The notes beneath the pieces are model-generated. The model was not told where the DNA came from. It searched no databases and worked only from the letters and a program-made list of their open reading frames with translations. From assembly GCA_948567375.1 (NCBI GenBank), contig OX419758.1, positions 46,753,001 through 46,817,000 on the forward strand: a stretch of 64,000 bases of DNA, given 5' to 3'. Origin of the DNA: Lunularia cruciata (taxonomy: Eukaryota; Streptophyta; Marchantiopsida; Lunulariales; Lunulariaceae). Of this stretch, positions 35,666-46,090 are shown piece after piece (position 1 is the stretch's first letter; every line of letters begins with the position of its first letter). A program made the position numbers and the translations under genes.

Positions 35666-37225
35666 TCATGCAAAGTGTCCTCCACATACTAAACCTTCAT
35701 GAAACTCCTTTATGAGTAGGATAGACTCTTCCTTACCCACTGCTCTTCGAAGTAGACCATCTGCTCCTTGGTGAAAACGAATATCCTCCACCATTGTGTA
35801 AGGTCTAGATCTTGCTGCAAGGGCCTTCCTCTCCCTAGCATGCATCCTTTCTGGATAGTTACCTTTTGTCACAAAATCCACAATCTCCTTGTACTCCATT
35901 GGAACCTCTTGAGTGACTGAGATTGTCCTGAGCTCCTCATCCGGGAAGGAATCATCCATTGGCTCATCTCCATCATGATCATAGGCTTTAGATAATAAAT
36001 CAGCATTTGCATGTTTCTTTCCTGGCCTATCCTCAATTGTGTAGTCATACTTAGACAAGAGTATCATCCACCTTGCTAGTCTCCCTTCAATATTAGGCTT
36101 GTTGAAGATGTACTTCAAAGCCTTGTGATCCGTGACAATTGTGGCTTTCCCTCCAGTCAAGTAGTGTCTAAACTTCTTGAGACCAAAGATCACTGCCAAC
36201 CCTTCTCTCTCCGTGACAAAGTAGTTTTTCTCTCCTGAAACCATCTGCCTACTAGCATAAGCTATTGGATGATCATGCCCATCTTGGTCTAATTGACTAA
36301 GAGTGCATCCTATAGCTACATTAGAAGCATCAGTGTAGAGGATGAAAGGCTTACTCCAATCAGGTTTAGCAAGAATTGGAGCTACAACAAGGGATTGCTT
36401 GAGCTCCTCAAAAGCTTTGAGAGCTTCCTTGTCTTCCAAAATCACCATGTATTCTACACCCTTCTTCATGTAGATGGTCAATGCATAAGCCTTGTTGGAA
36501 AATGAGAAGATGAACCTCCTATAGTACCCAACCATTCCCAAGAATTGGCGTAACTTTGTCAAGCTTGAAGGGAATGGAAGGTCTGAGATTTTCCTCACCT
36601 TCTCAAGATCAACTGCTATTCCATCCTTGGAGATGATGTGCCCCAAAAGTAGACCTTCTTCACATCCAAAAATGCACTTCTCTGGGTTGAGTGATGCATT
36701 TGCCTCATCCAAGCGTTGCAAGACTTTGATTAGGTGCTCAAAGTGCTCCTCCTTGCTCCCATAGACACAAAAGTCATCAATGAAATCTCTCACAAATTTC
36801 CCAATGAAAGGTTCAAATACCTTGTTCATGAACCGTTGGAATGTGGCTGGAGCATTGCAAAGCCCAAAAGGCATGACCTTGAAAGCGTAAGTTCCCCAAG
36901 GTGTGGTGAATGTGGTGAGTTGTTGATGCTTTGGTGCAATCTTGATTTGGTTATATCCACTATAACCATCTCCAAAACTGTACCTCTCATGACCTGCAAC
37001 CTCCTCCAAGATCTCATCAATGAATGGCAATGGGTAGTAGTCCTTCTTGGTAACAGCATTGAGCTTCTTGTAATCCACACATACCCGAAGCTTGCCATTC
37101 TTTTTCTTCACAATGACAATTGGAGACACCCATTCTGAATTCTCTACCTCAAAGATAAATCCAGCCTCCTTGAGCTTATCAATCTCTTCCTTCATAACCA
37201 AAGATATTGGTGGGCTAATGTGACG
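35666..37225 (-). pseudogene. RT-RNase H part of pol, Ty3/gypsy element
   Basis: Continues the gag-protease frame after one TAA. The reverse transcriptase has the expected blocks: LRVCVDYKKLN, FGDGYSGYNQI and FIDD (catalytic Asp pair, F where Y is usual). RNase H follows with FILYTDAS and later HANADLLS. The frame then enters the integrase zinc-binding region and hits TGA at 35,666-35,668. An in-frame ATG at 37,201 exists but need not be used. Without readthrough of the TAA, no RT would be made by this copy. Confidence 0.85.
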
Positions 37226-39454
37226 TTACTTTTGGCGGATTGGTCTTGCATGTGACTCCACCTCTATCTTGTGCTCCTCCAAGGTGACTTCCTTCAAATC
37301 CTTGTAACTAAAAGCAAACACATGGATGAACTTGCGGAAAATCTCCTCAAATCTCACCTTTTCCTCCTTGGTAACATTTGGGCCATACTTGAGGGTAGAT
37401 AACCTTCTCTCTACCTCCTCAAGTGTCAATGGTGATTTATCAAGGTCCTTCAAAACCTCTGGCTTAGGTGCAAAATCCATAGCACACAAAGGATACACAT
37501 CTGAATCAGATTCAGATTCATCCTCCTCCGTGGAAGTCTCCTCTTCCATGCTTGTGTCCACACCTGAAGCTCCTTCTTCAGAATCTGATTCCCAATAATC
37601 AGAAGATGGGGTATCTAAATGTGAAGTGTTGGTGGTGTTAGTCACAGGAACAATGACTCTATGGTTTGATGGCCTAATCCTCAAGTACCCTTTGTGCCAT
37701 CGATCAGTTGTACATGCTGCTCTCAACCATGGCTTCCCAAGAAGTAAGTCATAGCTTGAATCCTTCAAGACTTGGAAAGTCATGAGATTTTGAACTCCCA
37801 TAACTGAAACTACCACCTTATCCATCACCCCTACTGGTCGAACTTGTTGCTTGTTTTCCATGCTTACCACAAATGTTGAAGGTCTTGAGGGTATCATACC
37901 CAACTTCTTCATCAACCATTCTGACATGGCATTCACTGCTGATCCTCCATCAACCAATGCATCTTTGATGTTGTGACCATTCACTCTCACATCAATCTTG
38001 GAGGCATATTCACAAGCCTCCCATGGTGCTGGCTTGGCATCCACCACCCCCATTGATACTGGAACTTTTGCCTTCTTCTTCTTCTTGCTCCTTGTAGAAC
38101 TCAAACCACCTCTAAGCTTCTTTCCCAAGGTAGGGTTCAAAGCAATTAATTGGCCCACTGTGATGTTAGCCTTGTGACTACCAACATCCTCCAACACATT
38201 GTAGTTCCATTGTTGCTTTGAGATCAAGAAGTCCTCCATTCCCAACTTCTTCCTTGGAGTCTTTGTTGTTGATGGTGTTGAGGTGCAAGTGCTCCTAGTA
38301 GACATAGGAGTATCTTTGCTTGAAGTAAATCCTTGAGAAGAGTGAACATCCTCTGCAAAATGAGCTCTCTTCTTCTCTTGTGCCAAAAGCTCCAAATTAA
38401 GACCCTTGGAGTTTGAGCACTCTCCCTTCTCATACTTGCTCTCAACCACATCTATGGATGCTATCCCCTTACCTTTGTTGGGATTAGGAGCCACTTGGGT
38501 TTCACTACCTCCCTCTTTCCCTCTATTGGCTCCCTCATAACCCCTTCCTCCATGGTAAGTGGAATTTGGGCAATTCCTTTGGATATGGCCTCTTCTTCCA
38601 CAACCAAAACAATTTCTATCATTGAAATTGTTGGCTGGTTTGCCTCCTCTATATGGATAGTTTCTATAACTCCTAGGCCCTCTCCCTACATTCTGATCCA
38701 CCTCTCTCTTCTCCCATAGTTGCACCACATTGATCTTGAGATCCACAAGTTGTTCTGTGATGGTTTGGAGTGGATATTTTGGTGGAGGTGCAAGAACTGG
38801 AGCAACTACTACTTGTGGTGCAACCCTTGTCACCAAAGTATCAGAAGTTCCACCATACTTGTAGCCTTGAGGAGGATGCACAACCTCCTTCACCACCAAA
38901 TCACTCTCATCCCTTTCCAAACTCTCCTCCATACGAATTGCGATCTTGATAACTTCAACCTTGGAAGAAGGTTTCTCATATCTCACCTTGCTTCTAATTT
39001 GTGGTCTCAATCCTCCCACAAAATTCTTGGTGAGCATGGCCCCTATGCCAATCATTGTAGTCTCCACATCATCCCCACCCTTCCTCAACACTATGTGAAA
39101 TCTGGACTCCAACTTTTCCACTCTTTCCACATAGACTCTCACTTTCTCTCCATCTCCTTGCTTGAGAAATGTAACCTCACTCATCAATCTCTCATAACTC
39201 TCATCAGGAAGAAAGTTCTCAATGAGTGCTGAAGTCAGAGTCTCCCAAGACTCCTCTTCCTCCTCTCTCCTCTCTCTCTTTTGGTATTCTGACTCATACC
39301 ATGTAAGTGCTGCATCCTCAAAGAAATCTGGTAATAATGAGGCCCACTCATTCTTCCTCCTCTCATTGTTTCCTATGCAAGCTCTCTTGAAGTCTCTCAC
39401 AAAGGCCTCCACATCTTCTCCATCCTTGCCAAAGAAAACTGGAAGTTTTCCCAT
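37226..39454 (-). CDS. Gag-protease polyprotein of the Ty3/gypsy element
   Basis: 742 codons from ATG at 39,454. Residues of about 10-180 are a retrotransposon Gag domain (WASLLPDFFEDAALTWY region, then a long helical part). A CCHC knuckle lies at 282-295 (CFGCGRRGHIQRNC). A Ser/Thr/Lys-rich linker follows, and the aspartic protease is at about 486-580 with active site VDGGSAVN at 501-508, where DGG replaces the usual D(S/T)G. The protease ends with LLLGKPWL. The frame ends at TAA (37,226-37,228), just where the RT domain would begin. The RT frame continues beyond it without a shift. Gag forms virus-like particles and the protease cleaves the polyprotein. Confidence 0.85.
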   Translation of the reverse strand: MGKLPVFFGKDGEDVEAFVRDFKRACIGNNERRKNEWASLLPDFFEDAALTWYESEYQKRERREEEEESWETLTSALIENFLPDESYERLMSEVTFLKQGDGEKVRVYVERVEKLESRFHIVLRKGGDDVETTMIGIGAMLTKNFVGGLRPQIRSKVRYEKPSSKVEVIKIAIRMEESLERDESDLVVKEVVHPPQGYKYGGTSDTLVTRVAPQVVVAPVLAPPPKYPLQTITEQLVDLKINVVQLWEKREVDQNVGRGPRSYRNYPYRGGKPANNFNDRNCFGCGRRGHIQRNCPNSTYHGGRGYEGANRGKEGGSETQVAPNPNKGKGIASIDVVESKYEKGECSNSKGLNLELLAQEKKRAHFAEDVHSSQGFTSSKDTPMSTRSTCTSTPSTTKTPRKKLGMEDFLISKQQWNYNVLEDVGSHKANITVGQLIALNPTLGKKLRGGLSSTRSKKKKKAKVPVSMGVVDAKPAPWEACEYASKIDVRVNGHNIKDALVDGGSAVNAMSEWLMKKLGMIPSRPSTFVVSMENKQQVRPVGVMDKVVVSVMGVQNLMTFQVLKDSSYDLLLGKPWLRAACTTDRWHKGYLRIRPSNHRVIVPVTNTTNTSHLDTPSSDYWESDSEEGASGVDTSMEEETSTEEDESESDSDVYPLCAMDFAPKPEVLKDLDKSPLTLEEVERRLSTLKYGPNVTKEEKVRFEEIFRKFIHVFAFSYKDLKEVTLEEHKIEVESHARPIRQK

Positions 39455-39521
39455 CTTAACCCCTCACTATCTTTCTTTTCTCTCAATTTTTTTTTCTCTT
39501 TTTTTTTCTCTCACTCTATTA

Positions 39522-39752
39522 CTAATAGAGTATATACATGACTAACACCATCTGAGAATAATCCACTCTAGGGAAAACAAAAGGTTTTGGTTGCTCCAAG
39601 ATTTCTATAGCAACATCAAATCCTAGAGTGCATATTAATCTAACTCTCATGGATAGTTTATCCATAAGTTGAAAGATTACTCCATCACTAATCTTGAGAA
39701 CTAGCTGATGAAGGTGGTAGTATTTCCGTAGCTGTACTAAGACTCTCTCCAA
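39522..39752 (-). CDS. Leader ORF of the Ty3/gypsy element, segment 2
   Basis: An open stretch overlapping the end of the zinc-knuckle ORF and ending 67 bases before gag. Its C-terminal 35 codons resemble the end of the first leader segment (40,809-41,020) and lie in the same frame. Whether both are exons or duplicates of one coding segment is unclear. Confidence 0.35.
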   Translation of the reverse strand: MERVLVQLRKYYHLHQLVLKISDGVIFQLMDKLSMRVRLICTLGFDVAIEILEQPKPFVFPRVDYSQMVLVMYILY

Positions 39753-40161
39753 GATCCTTCACCAAAGTTTCCAAAAGTGCTTTTACTCCACTACACTCAT
39801 GTCCTTTTGGAAGTCCTTCAACTCCACAAACCTCACACAACTCCTTGGTCTTAGATCTTCTCCCTCCCAATCTTGGTGAAGAAGGTCCAACATGCAAACC
39901 CAAGTCAAGTAAGCCTCTCCTTTCCCTCAATCTCTTGCTCTCAAAGGTCAATGGACATGAACTTGCCTTATGTCCCTTCTCTCCACATAGAAAGCACTTA
40001 GACTCACTCTTTCCTCCAAGTGGTGTAGGTTTTTGGATCCTCTCAATACTCTCTTCAAATTCTATTGTAAACTCTCTTTTCCTCAAATCAACCCCTACAA
40101 TCACCTCAAACCCTTGGGGAACCTTGCATAATCTCAATTTCCACTCTTGATGACCCTCCAT
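39688..40161 (-). CDS. Leader ORF with zinc knuckle, upstream of gag
   Basis: A 157-codon ORF starting MEGHQEW, in the 1.57 kb between the 5' LTR and gag. Residues 56-69 form a CX2CX4HX4C zinc knuckle (CFLCGEKGHKASSC), and a second Cys/His cluster (CEVCGVEGLPKGHEC) lies near residue 110. It is separate from gag, which has its own knuckle, and is in another frame. Additional ORFs of this kind are known in some plant Ty3 elements, but I do not recognise this one. It may be an RNA-binding accessory protein, or a captured sequence. Confidence 0.5.
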   Translation of the reverse strand: MEGHQEWKLRLCKVPQGFEVIVGVDLRKREFTIEFEESIERIQKPTPLGGKSESKCFLCGEKGHKASSCPLTFESKRLRERRGLLDLGLHVGPSSPRLGGRRSKTKELCEVCGVEGLPKGHECSGVKALLETLVKDLGESLSTATEILPPSSASSQD

Positions 40162-40808
40162 GTTCCCAAGATGAATCTAAACACTCAAACATGCTTTTTG
40201 TTGATCTCAAACTTCTCATGCATGAGATCTCCACTCTGCAGAATTGACCCTTCCTCACAATGTCACTCAAATCTCCCAACCAATACATCATAGTCCTCTG
40301 AAATTTTGCACACTTGATAACAACTCCAGGGCGTCCCTCTCTGCAAAATTTCAGATCTTTTCATCAAGCCATTTGGCCTAGACACCTTTCTATTCAGCAC
40401 CCATATTTCAGATTTGGTCTGAAAACCACCCCCCTCAATTCAAAAATTCATTTCTCCCTGCACAAGAACAATCTCTCTCTAAGTTTTGTGGCAGAAGGTA
40501 GGGTACAATGCACTAAATTTTCTTGGAAATTTTCAAGACAATTCACTGAAAATTGAAGAAATGGCAGACTCTGTACAATTTTCCAGAGAGCATGCAGTTG
40601 CGGGAGCACTTTACCCTATCAACTTTCAGAAATTCTAGCCTAGTGCACATAGAAGCTCTCACAATAATTTCAAGTGTGCTAATTGAAAGATAACCCAAGC
40701 TATCATGTGTAGAAATCTCAAGTCCAGATCTCAAACTTGAGATTTTTCCCAAAATCACCTTAATCCCCAAAATCTGCAATCCACCTCACACAATCTCTCC
40801 AATTCCTC

Positions 40809-41020
40809 TCATGTGTACAAGATGTACAAAATCACCTCAAAGACATCATAATGAACTACAGGGTATACAAATGGATCTTGGTTCTCTAACATAAGTTCAG
40901 CCCTCTCCTCTCCTAATGTTCTCTCCAAGTGAGCTCTCATAGCCTCCTTCTGCCTAATGTAGAATTGGACGCGGAACATTATCTTGCCTTCTAGAGAGGT
41001 CCCGGCAACGGAACCAAAAA
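40809..41020 (-). CDS. Leader ORF of the Ty3/gypsy element, segment 1
   Basis: An open stretch just after the primer site. Its last 35 codons (from about LGEERAEL to YILYT) resemble the end of a second open stretch 1.3 kb downstream (39,522-39,752), sharing PFV(Y/F)P, V.Y and YILY. No known domain was recognised. It could be translated as an upstream ORF or be a non-coding leader with a duplicated sequence. Confidence 0.35.
41000..41016 (-). promoter_or_regulatory. Primer binding site
   Basis: Four bases after the 5' LTR, in sense orientation, the sequence reads TGGTTCCGTTGCCGGGA. TGG complements a tRNA CCA end, and the following CCGTTGCCGGG resembles the complement of the T-arm and acceptor of plant tRNA-Asp, with two differences in the acceptor. 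The usual initiator-Met site is absent. Confidence 0.6.
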
Positions 41021-41714
41021 TGTGAGCTGGCCTGTCTCTCACTCAGGATGAACCTCTGATGGCTATTATGGTAGTGCACCATGGACTAAGAAGGCAAGGA
41101 ACCCAAACTCCATCATACTCCTCCAAGGCTAACACTCCAAGGCTCAAGTCATTGCTCACTAGAGAACTCAATGAGAGAGAGAGATAGTTGCAAATGAAAG
41201 GATGATGAGTAACTCCTCACCCCTTGTTTATATACTTGTGAAATAGTTACGTACCAAAGTTACTAATTACCATAGTAACTCAAGTTACTAGACTAAAAGT
41301 CAAGTAAAGTCAAAAAGTAGAAAGGAATATCCATTCACATGGGCATATTCCCCTAAGCATGTGGTCTTATCTTGACCCAACCACTAAGTCAAGGATTCCT
41401 TCACATGGGCTATCCTTGGAATAAAGAAGAATCCAAAACAAAAAGGCTTGCGGGCCCAAGAGTTCTCAATTCTTTCCTCAAAGCCAAACACCTAGGAATA
41501 ATACCAAGTCAACACACTAAAATCCAAAATAGTGGTGCTCATCTTTTCTACTTCCTCTAAAGTAAGGTCCCATCTATCTTAGCTATGACTAACTTTAGCT
41601 AACCATGACTAATCGAGAACCATCCTTTATCTCTATATAAATAATATCTCTTAAGTACTTGTAATATCAAGCTAAATATCATAATACCACACACATGCAC
41701 AAATGGGTGTTACA
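41021..41714 (-). repeat. 5' LTR of the Ty3/gypsy element
   Basis: 694 bp with the same ends as the 3' LTR. In sense orientation it carries the promoter (TATA box at 41,225-41,234), and transcription would run leftward. Confidence 0.95.
41225..41234 (-). promoter_or_regulatory. Probable TATA box of the 5' LTR
   Basis: In sense orientation the sequence reads TATATAAACA and lies about two thirds of the way through the LTR. The same sequence is at 34,091-34,100 in the other LTR. It is a good match to a plant TATA box. Confidence 0.65.
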
Positions 41715-42344
41715 GATCAATCTTGTGGAGAATGAACATGAATGAAACACCATTCAAGAAATTGAAGGTTCCATTCTTGTCGGTTCATTTTGAAACAAGC
41801 AGAAGCAACACATAGGAAGGGGCTTTGGAGGTATTGTTACTTACTTCAAATTTAGCCTTTTGACTCTTTGAGTCTTCTGGGCTTTATATTTCATTATATT
41901 TTGAAAAATCAGTCTCGTTGATAAACCAAGACTCAAGTGGAAAATACCAATAATTGAAGATTGGAGGAGTTGTTACACCTTGCTTCCTTGTTGTTTGTTA
42001 CTATGTTCCATTGACATCACCAATCTATTCAAGTGGAGTGGTCAACACCATGCAGCCTTTCCACTCCTTGACAAAGGATGTGTTGGAGTTTTAAAGTAAA
42101 GGTGCAATACTTGTTGTTGGTGATTTCTGTGCTAGGATCCAAGCCTCTCATATCCTTGAGTTGAGTGACCTTAAAAATGACTCTATTTATACAGTGATAG
42201 ATGATTCTAGTATTTGGTCCCTCTCTTCCCTAGATTCTATGAGTGAGCACTTTTTGAGCTTTTTGAGGTACTAGTTGTAACTTGAAAATCTTGAATTGCC
42301 TTTCTGAATTTCCTGAAACTTGTAAGAGCACATGCTTTGCTTTT
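41715..42344 (+). mobile_element. Type B LINE, part 2 (ORF2 endonuclease)
   Basis: Resumes the LINE interrupted at 33,886, starting with gatcaatcttgtgg. It covers the endonuclease to about residue 224, with stops and frameshifts, and holds a 44-base LINE micro-insertion at 41,854. It is interrupted again at 42,344 by another LINE. Confidence 0.8.
41854..41897 (+). mobile_element. 44-bp LINE micro-insertion
   Basis: Only the last 44 bases of the LINE 3' UTR (agccttttgactctttg... to tttcattata) are present, inserted in the endonuclease region of another LINE. It is an extreme 5' truncation. Confidence 0.75.
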
Positions 42345-45300
42345 AGGTATTGCTACTTACGTCAGATTTGGTTTTGAAAAATCAGTCTCTTTGATAGGCC
42401 AAGACTCAAGTGGACAATACCAATGGCTGAGGATTGGAGGAGTTGCTACACCTTGCTTCCTTGCTGTTTGTTACTTTGCCCCATTGACATCACCAATCTA
42501 TTCAAGCGGATCTCTCAACACCATGCAGCCTTTCCACTTCTTGACAAAGGATGTGTTGGAATTTCAAAGTAAAGGTGCAGTACTTATTCTTGGTGATTTC
42601 ATTGCTTCCTGAGTTTAGTGACCTTGAGAATGACCCTTTCCATAGCTTGATAGATCATTCTAGTGCTTGGTCCCGCTCTTCTAAAGATCTCATATCCAAC
42701 TCCATGAGTGAGCACTTTTTGAGCTTTGGTACCAATTGTAGCTTGAAGATCTTGAATGGCCTTTCTCAATTTCCAAAAACTTGTAAGAGCACATGCTTTG
42801 CTTCTGGTGGATCCAGCACTATAGATTATATGCTCACCTCACCGAATGATATACACATTGTCTCAGATTTTGTTGTTTTAGATCCTCAACCTAAATCTGA
42901 CCATGCACCTTTATCTTGTGTCATCCTTCTTTCTTGCCTCAATAGAACCACATTACCTATTGACCATGCCTTTAGAGGGAAACTCCATCTTGATTTTCAC
43001 AAGCGAGATTTGTACCAACAAGCTATCCATGAGAAATTGAGCTCTATGGAGTGGAGTTCTGATTTTCAACAATGTAGTGATCAGTTGGTTGAACTTCTTC
43101 AATCTACATCAACAACTCTCTTTACACAAGGTTCTCACAGGAAGAGACTTGGTCTCCCTTGCAATAGGTGGTTTGATGCTGACTGTAAAATGGCAAGGAT
43201 CAAAGCTATGGATAGGTCTCTTGATCAGATTGCACAAAATAAGGCTTTTGTCTCTTATAGAAAGTTGGTGAAGTGCAAGAAGCGAGCGTTCTTGAGACTC
43301 AAGGGGGTTGAGTTGAGCATTGAATTGAGGAGGAATCCCAAGGCTTTTTGGCAGAAAGTAACCATCAGATCTCCATCTCCATCGCTGGACCTGAATGAGC
43401 TTTGTGAATATGTGAAGGATCTGTACTTTTTCCCCGATGCTCCAAGCATGGCACCTTGCCTTGGATCTGCTCTCACCATCTCTGAAGCTGATGTCCAATA
43501 CCAATTGAAGAAGTTGGCCAATGGTAAGGCTGAAGACCTTGATGGACTATGTGTTGAACTTCTAAAGTGGGGTGGTAGCCATCTGATTTCAGTACTCACT
43601 TCTCTCTTGAATGAGGCAATCAAGTGTGGCTTTCCGGATAGATGGTGCTCCAAGAAGGTAGTTCCTATTCACAAGTCTGGTCAGAGAGATATTGTCACCA
43701 ATTACCGTACCATTCTAGTGGGTAGTATCTTTGCCAAGTTGTACGGTCAAATTTTGGAGTCTAGGTTGAGTACTTGGGCTGAAAAGCACAGAATTTGAGC
43801 TAAGTGCCAAGCGGGTTTCAGATCAGGCTTTAGTACTTTGGATCATCTATTGGTACTCCATGTTTTGTGGTGGAAATCCAAAGGTGTTGGGAGAGCTCTC
43901 TATGTTGTATTTATTGATTTCAGGAAGGCCTTTGATAAGGTGCTTAGGAAATCTCTTAGTGAGAGACTCACTCAAGTTGGTGTTTCAGCTGATTTGATTG
44001 GTGCTATCTCTAGGCTCTATGAGAAAGTGGTTGTGAGACTTTCATCTTTGAGCTCTCAAGATGTCCTTAGCACAATGGGTGTGATTCAAGGCTGCTCTCT
44101 ATCTCCAACTCTATTTGGAATCTTCATCGATGATCTGGAGAGATTACTCATGGAAGCTGGAGCTACTGGTGTACAAGTTGGCTCTTTGATGATACATGCA
44201 CTCCTTTATGCAGATGATGTAGTGCTTCCCTCCACCAATCCAGAGGGTTTACAGAAGCTGTTGGATTCTCTTCTCTTGTTTTGCAATGAAACAAAGATGG
44301 AAGTGAAACTTGACAAGTCCAAGGTGATTGAAGTGGGGTCTAAAGGTGTCACACCTTTCTTTTTTGATGGACAGCAATTGGAGCAGGTTTCTTCTTACAA
44401 GTACTTGGGCCTTGAGTTTTCTCATGACTATAGTTGGTCTACTTGTGTGAAGATGAGAATTAATGCAGGCTTTAGAGCTTTGTATTCACTCATGAACCGC
44501 TCTAGACTTGCTCACCTTACCACATGGGAGTTGAAGAAGGTGCTGTTCAGATCTCTTGTGCAGCCGGTGGTTCTGTATGGTGCTCAGATTTGGGGTCTAG
44601 GTACTAAGAAGACATGGTGGCAAAAGGTGGAGAAAGTTCAGAAATTGTTTTTGTGTGATGAACTTAGGGTGAGGACTCAAACTCCATATGTATTGATGCT
44701 TGCTGAAACCGGGTTTTTACCTCTTGATACTGAAGCTTTGTTTTTAGCTATCACATATGCCACTAAGGTGAGGTCCATGGAGCATGAGAGACTTCCCTAC
44801 CAAGCTGTTTGTGCCACTCTATGTGTCGGTTGGTATACAGATCTAGTTGCATGGGCCACAAGGTGGAATGTTTGTGAGCGACATTGGAGGTTGGAGCCTA
44901 TTGCACTACAAGAAGTGATCAAGGAGCAGTTTTTACTTTGCTTATGGCAGCAGCCCGGTACCAAGATGGTGTTCTATCAGCAGTTTGTAAATCCTATGTT
45001 GGTGTATTGTGAGCAAGATTATCTCTTGGCTAGGATTTCTACTTCACTTAGACATGTTATTGCTCAATATAGAACTAGTTCTCATAGACTTGAAGTAGAA
45101 CAAGGATGTTGGCAGCAGATAGAGCACTCCATGCAACTTTGCAAATTGTGTATTATGAGCAAAGTTGAGGATGAGCATCATGTGTTGATTGTTTGCCCTT
45201 GTTACATGCAGATTAGAGTTAGACATCAAATTACTTGTAGTGATTTCTCAACTCTGTTACAGGTTGAAGCTATAGCGTTAGGGAAGTACATGACAGAGGT

Positions 45301-45346
45301 TAGTTTACATGGGACCAATTTTTTACAGATTGGTCAGATGCCCTAG
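42345..45346 (+). pseudogene. LINE ORF2 with one deletion and one TGA
   Basis: The endonuclease C-terminal half (STIDYML, SDHAPL), linker, RT (FIDFRKAFD; IQGCSLSP; YADD) and C-terminal finger (CKLC...HH...CPC) are all present. A deletion of about 20 bases just after GDF (about 42,600) shifts the frame, and TGA replaces Arg556 at 43,796-43,798. From 43,799 to the natural stop the frame is entirely open (more than 510 codons). Confidence 0.85.
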
Positions 45347-45454
45347 GCCCTTGCCTAGGCTCACATTTCATGTGTTTTGTATTGTGTTTCCAGCCTTTTG
45401 ACTCTTTGGGTCTTTCGGGCTTTATATTTCATTGTTCATTGTTCATTGTTCATT
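42345..45454 (+). mobile_element. Recent 5'-truncated LINE, nearly complete ORF2
   Basis: Starts in the endonuclease (GIATYVRFG, about residue 66) and ends with 3' UTR, hairpin and three to four TTCATTG units. It is inserted in another LINE, with tttt on both sides as likely target duplication. It is the second-best preserved ORF2 in the window. Confidence 0.9.
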
Positions 45455-46090
45455 TTGGTAGATCAAACATCATAGACTATATGCTCACCTCCCCCAATGA
45501 TATACACCTTGTCTCAATTTCTTTTTGTTTTAGATCCTTAACATGAATCTGACCATGCACCTCTATCTTGTGCCATCCTTCTTCCTTGTCCCAATTGAAC
45601 CACATTACCTATTGAGTATGCTTTTAGAGGGAAACTCTGTCTAGATTTTCACAAAAGAGATCTATACCAACAAGCTATCCAAGAGAAATTGAGCTATATG
45701 GATTGGAGTTCTGATTTTCAACAACATAGTCATCAATTGGTTGCACTTCTTCAATCTACATCTACGACTTAGTTTCCAAGGGGTTCTCAAAGAAAGACCC
45801 TTGGTCTCCCTTGCAATAGGTGGTATGATGCTAATTGTAAAATGTGCAAGGATCAAAGCTACAGATAGGTCTCTTGATTAGATTACACAAAATCAGGCTT
45901 TGTTCTCTTATAGAAAGTTGGTGAAGTCAAGAAGTGGCTATTTTTCAGACTCAAGGAGGTTGAGTTGAGCACTAAACTGAGGAGCAATCCCGAGGCTTTC
46001 TAGAAGAAGGTAACCATCAAATCTCCATCTAAAGGTGTCACACCTTTCTTTTTTTATGGATAGCATTTGGAGCAAGTTTTTTCTTATAAG
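45455..46090 (+). mobile_element. Type B LINE, part 3
   Basis: Continues the LINE split by the insertions above, from about ORF2 residue 226. At about 46,029 a deletion joins residue about 415 to residue about 738 (KGVTPF region). It ends at 46,090, where minus-strand LINE sequence begins. No open frame. Confidence 0.75.

Larger units (their letters stand above)
33887..41714 (-). mobile_element. Full-length Ty3/gypsy LTR retrotransposon
   Basis: A 7.83-kb element with two 694-bp LTRs, primer site, leader ORFs, gag-protease, RT-RNase H, integrase and polypurine tract. RT precedes integrase, which defines Ty3/gypsy. No chromodomain is seen after the integrase. The LTRs differ at 9 of 694 positions (about 1.3%), so insertion was recent. 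It is inserted in the endonuclease start of a plus-strand LINE. pol is inactivated by TAA at 37,226, TGA at 35,666 and a frameshift near 35,555. An older LTR fragment of the family lies at 514-1,066. Confidence 0.95.

Noticed and set aside
38720-39232. A 170-codon ORF on the plus strand
   Set aside because: It is the complement of the gag frame and shows no domain.
43838-45346. A separate ORF starting at the codon before DHLLVLHVLWW, seen in several copies
   Set aside because: The start is TTG, the same Leu codon as in the intact ORF2. It is the second half of ORF2 after the TGA, not a new gene.
46033-46090. Twin priming at the plus/minus LINE junction near 46.1 kb
   Set aside because: The minus-strand fragment duplicates endonuclease sequence already present in the plus-strand copy, so the two do not form complementary parts of one insertion.
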